Shown here piece after piece: positions 23,396-31,784 of a stretch of DNA of 64,000 nucleotides; position 1 is the stretch's first letter; each line of letters begins with the position of its first letter. This DNA comes from Streptosporangiaceae bacterium (GTDB taxonomy: Bacteria > Actinomycetota > Actinomycetes > Streptosporangiales > Streptosporangiaceae). The notes under the pieces are model-generated. The model saw only the letters and a program-made list of their open reading frames with translations. It did not search any database and had not been told where the DNA came from. The DNA lies in contig JAOPYH010000236.1 of NCBI GenBank assembly GCA_025964715.1, positions 1 to 64,000 on the forward strand, given 5' to 3'. The translations under genes and the position numbers were made by a program.

Positions 23396-26047
23396 CTAGA
23401 GGTCACGCAGCACCGTGAGGGGTGGCTTGCGTACGGCCCGGATGGCGGCCCAGCCGGCCAGCAGCAGGGTCGCCAGCGCCACGCCCCCGACCAGGACGAG
23501 ATAGCCCCACGGGACGCTGAGCGCCGCCGGCGGCGGATCGAAGACCCCGGTGAGGACCTTGACCAGCATCTGCGACAGCGTCCAGCCCGCCACGCCGCCG
23601 AGCACGAGCGCGCCGACGGTCACAACGGCGACCTCGGTCCAGACGAAGGCGCCGAGCTGGCGCGGACGGGCACCCAGCACGCTGGCGAGGGCATAGGTGC
23701 GGCGGCGTTCGGTGAACCCCAGCGCCAGCAGGAGGCCGGTGGCCGCGACGGCCAGTACGAGCGCGTAGGTGAGCTCGATGCTGGTCAGCCCACGCAGATC
23801 GACGGCCGTGAGGCTCGTTCCCACCACGTGCCGGGTCGAGTCCAGGTCGGTCACCTGGGGCTGAGCCCCGAGGCGACCGCGCAGGGCCGCCGCGAGTTCG
23901 TGCGGCGACCGCCCCTGCGCGCTCACCAGGAACGTCCCGACGGTGTCCGTGCCGGTCTGCGCCGCGACGTAGTCCGCGTTCGCCAGGATGAAGCTGTCGC
24001 GCGGGGCGGTCGGGAACTCTTTGGCCACGCCCGCGTAGTGGAACGTCACCGTGCGGTACTGCTTGGTCCGGCCGTCCTGCAGCCGGAGCCTGACCTGGTC
24101 GCCCGGCTTCAGCTGGAAGTCCTTCACGGTCTCCTCGCTGAGCAGGGCCGAGTCCGGCCGCCGGCCGAGCCGGGCGAGAAGCTCCTGAGCCGTTCCGCCG
24201 GAGAAGTAGGCGTCCTGCAGCGCCGTCATGTGCCCGATGCTCGCAGGCCGGATCCCGTAGAGGTCCTGCAGGTCAGAGCCGACGTAGGCGAACCGGTGTT
24301 GCAGCGGCTCGACGTGGCCCACCCCGGGCACGGCCGCGATCCGGCGTGCCTCCTGAGGGGAGACGTAGGCCCCGGGGGACTCGGTGACCGTCACGTCGGC
24401 GCCGTTGGTGAGCTGGGCGTCCGCGAGGGCCTGGGCCCGGTAGGTCGCGTCGAAGATGGACGTCGTGCCGGCGAAGACCACGGTCAGAGCCGCCAGTGCC
24501 ACGGTACGGGCGATGAGCACCCGCTGCCGGGACAGCGCCGCCGCGACGGCGCCCGACAGGCCGCCGGCCAGCGGACGGATCAGCGTGGCCACCAGCGGAC
24601 GACCACGGCCGAGGAGCGCGTACGTCAGCCGCCAGGTGAGCAGGCCGGCCCCGGCCCACAGGAGCGCCGGAGCCGCGAAGGCCCAGTAGCTCACCGAGAT
24701 GGTCGGCAGCCCTTCGGGCACCAGCACGATCTTGTAGCCGTTGCCGCCGGCCGCCCAGAACACCGCGCCCGCGGCCACCAGCAGCCACAGGTCCAGTCCG
24801 TACCTGAGCCAGGCGGGGGCTCGCCCGGAGATGCCGATCTCGCGCCGGGCGGTCGCGACGGTGAGGCCGCGGGCGTCCCGGATGGCCGGGACGAGCACGG
24901 CCAGGGCGGCGATGAGCAGCCCGGTCGCCGCCGCGCCGCCCTCCCAGTACGCCGCCGTCGCCGGAGTGGTCCCGAAGCGGCTCGACCCGAAGGCCAGCCA
25001 TCCGGTGAGCGCGGCGAGGCCGAGCCCGGCCGCCGCTCCCACGATCCCGACGACCAGCGCCTCGGCGGCCGCGAGTGACAGCAGGGTCCTGCGGCTCGCG
25101 CCACGCGTGCGCAGGAGCGCCTGCTCGGAGCGGCGCCGCACGGCGCCGGAGCCGGTCACGGTGGCGGTGAGGAGCCCGGCCAGTACGGCGCCGGGGACCC
25201 CGAGGAACAGGAACAGTATCTGCGCGTACAACGCATCCTCACGAGCGGCGCCGAGCGCGGCCCCGAGGTTGTCGCCGACCTTGCCCGCTCCGGCCAGGCG
25301 CACCTCGAGGTTGCGCGCGCTGCCGGAGACCTTCGCGTAGGCCGCCGCCGGATCGTTCGGCAGGGCGTGGTCCAGGCGGGCGTGGAACTGGGTGTGGACC
25401 TGGTCCGGCCTGGCCTTGGCCACCGGATCGAAGAGCTTGTGCCAGGTGGCGGCGGGGAGCACGAGGATGTTGTCGGGCGGCGCCTGGGGCTGCGCGCCGA
25501 CCGGTGCGCCGACCTTCTGGAAGAGCGAGTCCGCGTTCGGCAGGTCGACGACGCCGTCCACCCGTACTTGCGCGGCCGGCATCCCGGCGCGCTGCACGGT
25601 CAACGTGTCCCCCGGTGCGGCGTGCAGGTTGGCCGCGGTCTGCTGGGCGAGCAGTGCGCCGCCCCCGTTGCCGACGAGCGGGCGCAACTCACCCGGGAAG
25701 CTCGCGGCATAGTCGGCGGACAGCCCGAGCACCTGCCCGGCACCGGTCGTGAGGGTCTGCCCGCCCGTACGGGCCTGGAATCCGGCGGTCTGGGCGAAGT
25801 CCACCCGGCCGATCCGGGTCAGCCGGTGGTCCGCGCGAAGCGTGGGCTCGATGGAGGGAGAGCCTTCGATCTGCCAGTCCACGGGCACGCGGTCGACGGA
25901 CCGCTGCGTCATGGAGGACTTGGCCGAGGACAGGAAGGTGCCCAGTGAGGCGAGCAGCGCCACGGCCGCCGCCACCCCGATCGCGGCCGCTACCAGCCGC
26001 GCCGCGCGGCGGGCCAGCAGGCCGCGGAGCCAGATCAGGATGAGCAT
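23396..26047 (-). CDS. FtsX-like ABC transporter permease
   Basis: An 883-residue membrane protein with two FtsX/MacB-type permease halves. An N-terminal helix (about 15-38) is followed by a large extracytoplasmic domain, then three helices near 280-400, several more near 410-510, a second extracytoplasmic domain (about 540-750), and a final three-helix block from about 760. Family transporters move lipids, lipoproteins or antimicrobial peptides, or transmit mechanical signals, rather than importing nutrients. The ATG at 26047 with a GAGAGGA site was chosen; it overlaps the second ATPase gene by 13 bp. Last gene of a four-gene operon. Confidence 0.9.
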   Translation of the reverse strand: MLILIWLRGLLARRAARLVAAAIGVAAAVALLASLGTFLSSAKSSMTQRSVDRVPVDWQIEGSPSIEPTLRADHRLTRIGRVDFAQTAGFQARTGGQTLTTGAGQVLGLSADYAASFPGELRPLVGNGGGALLAQQTAANLHAAPGDTLTVQRAGMPAAQVRVDGVVDLPNADSLFQKVGAPVGAQPQAPPDNILVLPAATWHKLFDPVAKARPDQVHTQFHARLDHALPNDPAAAYAKVSGSARNLEVRLAGAGKVGDNLGAALGAAREDALYAQILFLFLGVPGAVLAGLLTATVTGSGAVRRRSEQALLRTRGASRRTLLSLAAAEALVVGIVGAAAGLGLAALTGWLAFGSSRFGTTPATAAYWEGGAAATGLLIAALAVLVPAIRDARGLTVATARREIGISGRAPAWLRYGLDLWLLVAAGAVFWAAGGNGYKIVLVPEGLPTISVSYWAFAAPALLWAGAGLLTWRLTYALLGRGRPLVATLIRPLAGGLSGAVAAALSRQRVLIARTVALAALTVVFAGTTSIFDATYRAQALADAQLTNGADVTVTESPGAYVSPQEARRIAAVPGVGHVEPLQHRFAYVGSDLQDLYGIRPASIGHMTALQDAYFSGGTAQELLARLGRRPDSALLSEETVKDFQLKPGDQVRLRLQDGRTKQYRTVTFHYAGVAKEFPTAPRDSFILANADYVAAQTGTDTVGTFLVSAQGRSPHELAAALRGRLGAQPQVTDLDSTRHVVGTSLTAVDLRGLTSIELTYALVLAVAATGLLLALGFTERRRTYALASVLGARPRQLGAFVWTEVAVVTVGALVLGGVAGWTLSQMLVKVLTGVFDPPPAALSVPWGYLVLVGGVALATLLLAGWAAIRAVRKPPLTVLRDL

Positions 26048-26706
26048 GTCTCGTCCTCTCGCATTGTTCCGTCCCGCATGACCCATCGGCGTCGCAGCCG
26101 CTCGGCGATCCGCTCATCGTGGGTCGCCACCACCAGCGCAGCGTCCAGTTCGGAGGCGGCGTTGATGAGCAGGTCGATGACGGTCTGGGCGTGCTGCGAG
26201 TCGAGCTGGGCGGTCGGCTCGTCGGCGACGATCAGCCGGGGAGCGGTCGCCAGCACGCGTGCGACAGCCACCCGCTGGGCCTGTCCGCCGGACAGCTCCT
26301 CGGGGAGCCGGCCGGCGAGCTCGGCGATGCCCACCGACTCGAGCGCGGCCAGTGCCCTGGCCCGCGCGTCCTCCTGCGACACGTTGGCGAGGAGCAGCGG
26401 CAGGGCGACGTTGTCGGCGGCGTCGAGCGGCGGCAGCAGGCTCGGGCCTTGGAAGATCATCCCGATCAGCCCGGGCTCGCGCAGCGGGTGTCCCTCCAGC
26501 CCAGGCCACGCGATGGCCCCTTTGGTGGGTTCGTCCAGGCCGGCGATGAGGTGCAGGAGGGTCGACTTGCCGGAGCCCGAAGCGCCGATCACGGCGACCT
26601 GGTCCCGGGCGTCCAGCCGGCAGCTCACGTTGTGCACGGCCACCACAGAGGTGGATCCGCTCCCGTGGGTACGCGCCACGTCGGTCAGTTCTACAAGGGT
26701 CTTCAA
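26035..26706 (-). CDS. ABC transporter ATP-binding protein (LolD/MacB type), second of two
   Basis: A 223-residue ATPase. Walker A GASGSGKST (about 41-49), Q-loop in FQGPSLLPPLDAADN, signature LSGGQAQRVAVARVL (about 138-152), Walker B LIVADEPTAQLD (about 158-169) and the switch His in VVATHDERIA. Starts at a TTG that overlaps the stop of the first ATPase gene. Together with the other ATPase it should energise the FtsX permease. Confidence 0.93.
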   Translation of the reverse strand: MKTLVELTDVARTHGSGSTSVVAVHNVSCRLDARDQVAVIGASGSGKSTLLHLIAGLDEPTKGAIAWPGLEGHPLREPGLIGMIFQGPSLLPPLDAADNVALPLLLANVSQEDARARALAALESVGIAELAGRLPEELSGGQAQRVAVARVLATAPRLIVADEPTAQLDSQHAQTVIDLLINAASELDAALVVATHDERIAERLRRRWVMRDGTMREDETCSS

Positions 26707-27362
26707 ACGATCTCTCCGTCCCGCAGAGTCACGGTGCGATCGGCCGCGGCCGCGACGGCGGCGCTGTGCGAGGCGACGATGACGACGGTGCCCTGTTCGG
26801 TCTGGTCGCGCAGCAGGCCGAGCACCCCCTGCTCGGTCTCGGCGTCCAGCTCCCCGGTCGGTTCGTCCGCCAGGAGGACGGCGGGACGGGCGGCCAGGGC
26901 GACCGCCAGCGCGGCTCGGGCGGCCTCGCCGCCGGACAGCCTGCTCGGCCGGCTGCCGGCCCGCTGCTCGAGCCGGAGCTGCGACAGCAGCTCGTCCGGC
27001 CAGGCCGGGTCATAGCGCCCGCTGATCCGCTGGGCGAGCTCGATGTTGCGTCGTACGGTCAGGTGCTCCACGAGGTTGCCGGACTGGAACAACACGCCGA
27101 CGAGCCGGGCGCGCAGGGCCGCCCGCTCCCGTTCCGGCCGGTGGCTGATCCGGGTGCCGTCGATGCGGACGGTCCCGCCGTCGGGCTCGTCGAGCCCGGC
27201 CAGACACGCCATCAGGGTCGACTTTCCCGAGCCGGAGGGCCCGGTCACGGCGATGAAGTCCCCTGCTGCGGCGTGCAGATCCACGCCGAGCAGGGCCGCG
27301 GTCTCCTCGTCCCCGGCCCGGTAGAAGCGGTAGAGACGGGTGGCCTCGAGTGCCGGGCTCAT
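26703..27362 (-). CDS. ABC transporter ATP-binding protein (LolD/MacB type), first of two
   Basis: A 219-residue ATPase. Walker A GPSGSGKST (about 41-49), Q-loop in FQSGNLVEHLTVRRNIEL, signature LSGGEAARAALAVAL (about 139-153), Walker B VLLADEPTGELD (about 159-170), switch His in VIVASHSAAVA. The ATG at 27362 overlaps the lipoprotein stop (ATGA). It differs clearly in sequence from its neighbour, so the two may form a heterodimer on one double-length permease. Confidence 0.93.
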   Translation of the reverse strand: MSPALEATRLYRFYRAGDEETAALLGVDLHAAAGDFIAVTGPSGSGKSTLMACLAGLDEPDGGTVRIDGTRISHRPERERAALRARLVGVLFQSGNLVEHLTVRRNIELAQRISGRYDPAWPDELLSQLRLEQRAGSRPSRLSGGEAARAALAVALAARPAVLLADEPTGELDAETEQGVLGLLRDQTEQGTVVIVASHSAAVAAAADRTVTLRDGEIV

Positions 27363-28018
27363 GCGGTCCACCGGAACCCGTCGGAGACGGTGCGCCACGG
27401 GTCCACGTTGTCGGCGCTCACCGGTCCGGTGAGCGTGAGCACCGCCTGCCGCCCGCCCTTGAAGAACTCGTAACGCTCGACGGCGTCCCGCACGACCTTC
27501 CCGGTCACCGGGTTCGGCGTGCTGTCGGTCTCGTAGATCATGCGCACCGCGGTCCCGCCGTGCCGCTGTACGGCCTCGATCTTGCGGAGCTTGAAGTTGC
27601 GCGCGCCGGCCTGGATCTTCGGGAGCTCCTGAGCGCGGGCGGAGGCCGCCGTCGGAGCGGTCGGGGCCGGGTTGGTCTCGACCCGCACGGTGTTGAGCTT
27701 GTCGGTGAACGAGGCACCCGTCGTCAGGTCGGTGCGGGCCCAGCCTTCGGGCACCTTGACCTCATATCCGTGCGAACCGTACGGCACGTATTGCGTGCTG
27801 TCCGGAATGTCCCCGGAGGGGTTGGACTCGGTGGCGTTCGGCCGCGGTGCCCCAGAGGACGACGGGACCGTCGAGCCCCCGGTTCCGTGGCCCGCGGACT
27901 GCCCGCATCCCGCGAAGGCCAGTGCGGCGACGGCGGCGGCGATGGCCGTCACGGTCCTGCGCGCCGTGATCCTGCCGGGCGTGATCTTCGTCTGCGTAAT
28001 GTGGTGGAGCATGCGCAT
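27359..28018 (-). CDS. lipoprotein of the FtsX/ABC operon
   Basis: A 219-residue secreted lipoprotein. The signal sequence ends in the lipobox AFAGC with Cys at residue 38. The mature part begins with a Ser/Thr/Pro/Gly-rich linker, then a compact domain starting YGSHGYEVKVPEGWARTD (about 81-98), a PsbP/LpqN-like pattern often seen in actinobacterial lipoproteins. First gene of the operon, overlapping the next by 4 bp. Likely an extracytoplasmic accessory or ligand sensor for the transporter; its ligand is unknown. Confidence 0.82.
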   Translation of the reverse strand: MRMLHHITQTKITPGRITARRTVTAIAAAVAALAFAGCGQSAGHGTGGSTVPSSSGAPRPNATESNPSGDIPDSTQYVPYGSHGYEVKVPEGWARTDLTTGASFTDKLNTVRVETNPAPTAPTAASARAQELPKIQAGARNFKLRKIEAVQRHGGTAVRMIYETDSTPNPVTGKVVRDAVERYEFFKGGRQAVLTLTGPVSADNVDPWRTVSDGFRWTA

Positions 28019-28080
28019 GGCCCGGCTCCCAGCTAGATGTTATTTGCCGCCACGGTAGAAACCCCCCCCACATCGGCGGC

Positions 28081-29433
28081 TTAGCGCCGGGTTAGCCGGG
28101 CTTTACCTTCCAGATCTTCGTGTCCGGCGGAGGTCATCGCGCTTTCGCCCAAGGCCGCTGCCGATCGCTGTCCCTTGTCCGGGAGAGGAGGCGGAGCGAG
28201 GCGGCCGCAACGGTGCAGCGCGAGCAGGGCCAGCGCGCAGCCCGCGCCGGTCGCCGACAACGCCGCCCAGGGCAGCCAGGTCAATCCGGCCCGCGCCGCG
28301 CCGTCCCACACGTCACCGGTCAGCACGCTGCCCGCGGTCACCGCGACGCCGGACACGGTGGTGTAGAGCCCGTAGTGCGTGGCGATCAGCCGGCCGCGGG
28401 CCAGCGTGACGATGCCATCCATCTCGTACGGCGAGATCAGCACCATTCCGAGGGACAGCAGCGCGGCGGCCGCGAGGATCGGGGCGATGCCGAGGATCTC
28501 GCCGACCTCCTCGGGGCCGAAGGCGACGGCGTGCGGCTCCGCGTCGGCCATGAGCGGCAGGAAGGCCACGGCCATGACCGCGAGACCCGCCACGAGGGCT
28601 CCCGTGGGACCGATCCGCCGCCGCGTCCACGCCGTGATCGGCGACTGACCGAGGATCACGACCGCCGCGGACACCGCGAACATCTCGCTCAGCCCGGTGG
28701 TGTCCTCGTTACCGAGGGCACGGTGCATCGCCAGCGGGAGCGCCAGGTAGACCTGGAAGGACAGCAGGTAGGCCCCGCTCATCACCCCGGCATAAGCCCA
28801 GAACCGGCGGTTGCCCAGCACGGTCCGCCACCCCGCACCCCGGTGGCCGCTCGCCCGGGCCGTGTCGGGTGGAAGCGCGCGGGACTGCAGCAGGGTCAGC
28901 AGGAGGAAGGTCCCGGCCGCGACGGCGGCCACGAGCCCGAAGTCGATGGGGATCAGTGCCACGCCGATCAGCGGACCCAGCAGCAGACCCGTCTGCCCGG
29001 CCACGTTGAACAGCGCGAACGCCTCGGCTCGGCGTTCTCCGGCCGCGGTGGCGAGATAGCCTCGGACTCCGGGATCGAACAGTGCGCCCGCGAAGCCGGT
29101 GGCGGTCGCTCCCGCCACCAGTACCGGGAGAGTGCCGGCCCACCCGAGCAGCGCGAATCCGAGGGTACGAAGGCCGCATCCGGCGACAATGGCCCTCTTG
29201 TAGCCGAATCGATCCGCCAAACCGCCGCCTGCCAGGCATAATCCGCGTTGACCGGCGTTGCGTACGCCCATCACCAGCCCCACCGCCGCCGCGCCCAGTC
29301 CCAGGGTGTGGGTCAGATGACCGGCGAGGTACGGCATCAGCATGTTGAAGCCCAGTTTGACGGTGAACTGGTTGACCAGCAGGAGCTGAACGCGCCGGTC
29401 GAAGGAACGTGCCTGACGCCACAGCTTCCTCAT
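28081..29433 (-). CDS. MFS transporter (probable drug/metabolite exporter)
   Basis: A 450-residue protein with about 12 predicted membrane helices. The MFS motif A-like loop GGGLADRFGYKRAIVAGC (about 69-86) is clear between helices 2 and 3, and a second-half loop is seen around TRRRIGPTGALVAGLAVMAV. It resembles MdtH/YfcJ-type exporters. It is separated by 62 bp from the lipoprotein operon downstream and is divergent from the PAP2-BlaI-M56 genes, sharing an intergenic region with two BlaI-like boxes. So it may be co-regulated by BlaI. Substrate unknown. Confidence 0.88.
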   Translation of the reverse strand: MRKLWRQARSFDRRVQLLLVNQFTVKLGFNMLMPYLAGHLTHTLGLGAAAVGLVMGVRNAGQRGLCLAGGGLADRFGYKRAIVAGCGLRTLGFALLGWAGTLPVLVAGATATGFAGALFDPGVRGYLATAAGERRAEAFALFNVAGQTGLLLGPLIGVALIPIDFGLVAAVAAGTFLLLTLLQSRALPPDTARASGHRGAGWRTVLGNRRFWAYAGVMSGAYLLSFQVYLALPLAMHRALGNEDTTGLSEMFAVSAAVVILGQSPITAWTRRRIGPTGALVAGLAVMAVAFLPLMADAEPHAVAFGPEEVGEILGIAPILAAAALLSLGMVLISPYEMDGIVTLARGRLIATHYGLYTTVSGVAVTAGSVLTGDVWDGAARAGLTWLPWAALSATGAGCALALLALHRCGRLAPPPLPDKGQRSAAALGESAMTSAGHEDLEGKARLTRR

Positions 29434-29539
29434 GTGAGCTCCGCCGGGGACAACGGAACGTCGGTCTGCGTTGTGTGCATGGGGCAGTGCTCCCGAGCGG
29501 TAGGACGCCTCGGCGTGAGGTCGCCATGGGTGACGAGAT

Positions 29540-29556
29540 GACTACCGAACGTAGTC
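29540..29556. promoter_or_regulatory. candidate BlaI box 1
   Basis: GACTAC, five bases, GTAGTC: a perfect 6-bp inverted repeat matching the ACTAC...GTAGT core of BlaI/MecI operators. It lies between the divergent MFS and PAP2-BlaI-M56 genes, about 107 bp upstream of the MFS start and 187 bp upstream of PAP2. The rest of this 309-bp gap (29434-29742) holds no gene. Confidence 0.55.
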
Positions 29557-29622
29557 GCGCGAGGGTGAGTGAAGGCTCATCGCCGAGTTAGCGGTTCCCT
29601 TACCTGGAAAAGTGAGGAGCTG

Positions 29623-29644
29623 ATTTCTACGTTCATGTAGAATT
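29623..29644. promoter_or_regulatory. candidate BlaI box 2
   Basis: TTCTAC, six bases, GTAGAA (29625-29642), extending to 8-bp arms with one mismatch. It has the same TAC...GTA core as box 1, 83 bp away, and lies about 98 bp upstream of the PAP2 start. Two such sites next to a blaI gene suggest a cooperative operator, but this is inferred from pattern only. Confidence 0.55.
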
Positions 29645-29742
29645 TCGTCACGGTTTCGGCGGCGTTGACCCGGACCGTGGGCAGATGCGCGCGCGGATGA
29701 GACGCGCGTACAAATGATCAGCCGTACCTTAGGGGGCGCTTC

Positions 29743-30342
29743 ATGGTGACCGTGGCCAATGACCTAGCCGGACCGGTTGGAGCGCATAGCACGCAGTTCG
29801 ACGACGGCGCCTATCAGGCGATGGTCGGACTGGCCCGGCATACGGCCTCACTGAACGGATTCATCAACTGGTGGAGCGACTACGGAATCGCTCTCTTCCT
29901 CGTGCTCGCGGCGGTGTGGGCGTGGCGGGCGCGCGGCAGGGGCATGGCCGCGCAGGCTTCGGTGCTCTGGGTGCCCGGGGCGATGGTGACCGCCTTCGTG
30001 ATCAGTGCGCTGATCAAGCTCGCGATCAGTGAGCAGCGCCCCTGCCGGGTCATCCCGGTCGGCCATATCGTCGCGGTCTGTCCCGGCGCCGTCGACTACT
30101 CGTTCCCGAGCAACCATTCGGTGCTCGCCGGGGCCGCCGCCCTCGCGGTATGGGGGCTCGACCGCCGGCTGGGGATCATCGCCGTTCTCAACGCGGTGTT
30201 CATCGCCTTCTCCCGCGTCTACATCGGTGTGCACTACCCGCACGACGTGGTGGCGGGTCTCCTGCTCGGCAGCCTGGTCGCCTGGATGGGGTGGCGGATC
30301 CTCCGTGCCATCACGGTCCGGCGAGCGGCCGTGGCACACTGA
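29743..30342 (+). CDS. PAP2-family phosphatase (undecaprenyl-diphosphatase-like)
   Basis: A 199-residue membrane phosphatase with about five or six helices. The three PAP2 motifs are present: KLAISEQRPCR (about 88-98), PSNHS (about 122-126, with Asn in place of the usual Gly) and SRVYIGVHYPHDVVAG (about 155-170). BcrC-type members dephosphorylate undecaprenyl pyrophosphate to recycle the lipid carrier and give bacitracin resistance. It is followed 46 bp later by a BlaI-type repressor and an M56 protease, suggesting a cell-wall-stress regulon. Start ATG with a weak AGGGGGCG site. Confidence 0.88.
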   Translation: MVTVANDLAGPVGAHSTQFDDGAYQAMVGLARHTASLNGFINWWSDYGIALFLVLAAVWAWRARGRGMAAQASVLWVPGAMVTAFVISALIKLAISEQRPCRVIPVGHIVAVCPGAVDYSFPSNHSVLAGAAALAVWGLDRRLGIIAVLNAVFIAFSRVYIGVHYPHDVVAGLLLGSLVAWMGWRILRAITVRRAAVAH

Positions 30343-30388
30343 CCCTCAAGACCGGGGTCAACAACGACATGTTGCGAGGAAAGCTGCC

Positions 30389-30760
30389 ATGGCGGGCAAT
30401 AGCCGACAGCGTGCGGCAGGCGTGCTCAGGTCCGAGGTCATGGCGGTGCTGCACCAAGCCGGCCGGGCGCTGACCCCAGGGGACGTGCAGCAGCACCTGG
30501 GCGGCGACCTGGCGTACACCACCGTGGTGACGATCCTGTCCCGGCTGCACGCGAGCGGTCTGCTGGTCCGTAGCAAGGTCGGGCGCTCCTACACCTACGC
30601 TCCGGTGTCGGACGAGCCCGGCCTGGCGGCCCGGCGAATGCGCCAGGTCATGGAGCGCGAGCCCGACCCGGACGTGGTGCTGGCCCGGTTCGTGGACGCC
30701 CTCTCCGATCGGGACGAGCGGTTGCTCCGGGAGCTGCTCGAAGACCGCGATGGTGACTGA
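30389..30760 (+). CDS. BlaI/MecI/CopY-family transcriptional repressor
   Basis: A 123-residue winged-helix repressor. LRSEVMAVLHQAGRALTPGDVQQHL (about 13-37) starts the wHTH, with AYTTVVTILSRLHASGLLVR (about 42-61) as the BlaI-family recognition helix and wing. The C-terminal dimerisation helices contain the region usually cut by BlaR-type proteases. Ribosome binding site GAGGAA. Its 3' end overlaps the M56 gene by 11 bp. It should bind the two ACTAC-type boxes upstream of the PAP2 gene and control this operon and perhaps the divergent MFS gene. Confidence 0.92.
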   Translation: MAGNSRQRAAGVLRSEVMAVLHQAGRALTPGDVQQHLGGDLAYTTVVTILSRLHASGLLVRSKVGRSYTYAPVSDEPGLAARRMRQVMEREPDPDVVLARFVDALSDRDERLLRELLEDRDGD

Positions 30761-31784
30761 GCGGCTTCTCGCGGAGATCAGGGTGGACCTGGACGGGGTC
30801 CTTCCTCTGGTGCTTCCGCTCATCGCCGCATGGGCCGCTCGCCCCCTGTCGGAGCGGCTGCCTCCTCGTACGGCCACGTGGGTCCTCACGGCGGTGGCGA
30901 CGGGCCTCGCGGTGACCGGGGCCATCGCGCTGGCCGTGCCGGTCCTCGGCGGGGCTCTCCGGCTCCCGGACGTGGCCGCCCTGGGGCATCTGTCGCCCCG
31001 GACGCTGCGCCATGCCGAGCTCTCCAACGGCCTGCTGGCCTGCACCTCGGGCATGGTCCTCGCCGCGAGTCTCGGCGCGGCGATGTGCGCCGCACTCCGC
31101 CAGGCACGGGCGCTGCTGGGGGCCCGCCGTGCCGCGCGGGCACTGCCCGGCGCCGGAGTCCTTGCCGTGATAGACGACGACTCGGTTGAGGCCTTCGCCT
31201 TGCCCGGGCGCCCCGGACGGGTGGTCGTCTCGGCCGGCATGCTGGCCGTCCTGGACCCCGCGGAACGGCGTGCCCTGCTGGCGCACGAGCATGCCCACCT
31301 CGACGGCCACCACCATCTGTTCCGCGCGGCCGTCCGGGTGGCCGTCGCGGCCAACCCGCTGCTCTGGCCGCTCAAGCAGGCCATCGGCTACACGACCGAG
31401 CGGTGGGCCGACGAACACGCCGCGGCGGTGGTCGGTGACCGCCGCCGGGCGGCGCAGGCCATCGGCAAGGCGGCACTCGCCCACGGCCGCAGGCCGAGCC
31501 CGCGCCATGCCGGCGCGCTGGGCATCGGCTCCGCACCGGCCTGGATGGCCTCGTGGGCCGGCCCGGCGGGAAGGGGCTGGGCGGGAAGGGGCTGGGTGCG
31601 GACGGGACCAGTGCCGCGCCGGGTGGCCGCGCTCCTGCGCCCCGCTCCGCCGCGGCGCGCCGGGCTGGCCGTGGTCACCGTCGCGCTGCTGCTGACGTCG
31701 GTCGTGGCGGTGCACGACGGAGCGGCGGATCTGCACCAGCTGATCGAGCACGCCCAGGTTCACCGGCTCGGCCGCTCCGGTTAG
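30750..31784 (+). CDS. M56-family (BlaR1-like) membrane metalloprotease
   Basis: A 344-residue membrane protein with hydrophobic helices near 15-30, 45-65, 85-120 and a last one near 310-325. LLAHEHAHLDGHHH (about 172-185) contains the HExxH zinc-binding motif, and the third ligand is probably Glu in TTERWADEHAA. BlaR1 proteins sense beta-lactams through a C-terminal penicillin-binding domain and then trigger cleavage of BlaI. Here that sensor domain is absent: after the last helix only about 20 residues remain. So the signal must be perceived by the membrane part or by another protein. Its stop overlaps the convergent kinase gene by 4 bp. Confidence 0.88.
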   Translation: MVTERLLAEIRVDLDGVLPLVLPLIAAWAARPLSERLPPRTATWVLTAVATGLAVTGAIALAVPVLGGALRLPDVAALGHLSPRTLRHAELSNGLLACTSGMVLAASLGAAMCAALRQARALLGARRAARALPGAGVLAVIDDDSVEAFALPGRPGRVVVSAGMLAVLDPAERRALLAHEHAHLDGHHHLFRAAVRVAVAANPLLWPLKQAIGYTTERWADEHAAAVVGDRRRAAQAIGKAALAHGRRPSPRHAGALGIGSAPAWMASWAGPAGRGWAGRGWVRTGPVPRRVAALLRPAPPRRAGLAVVTVALLLTSVVAVHDGAADLHQLIEHAQVHRLGRSG

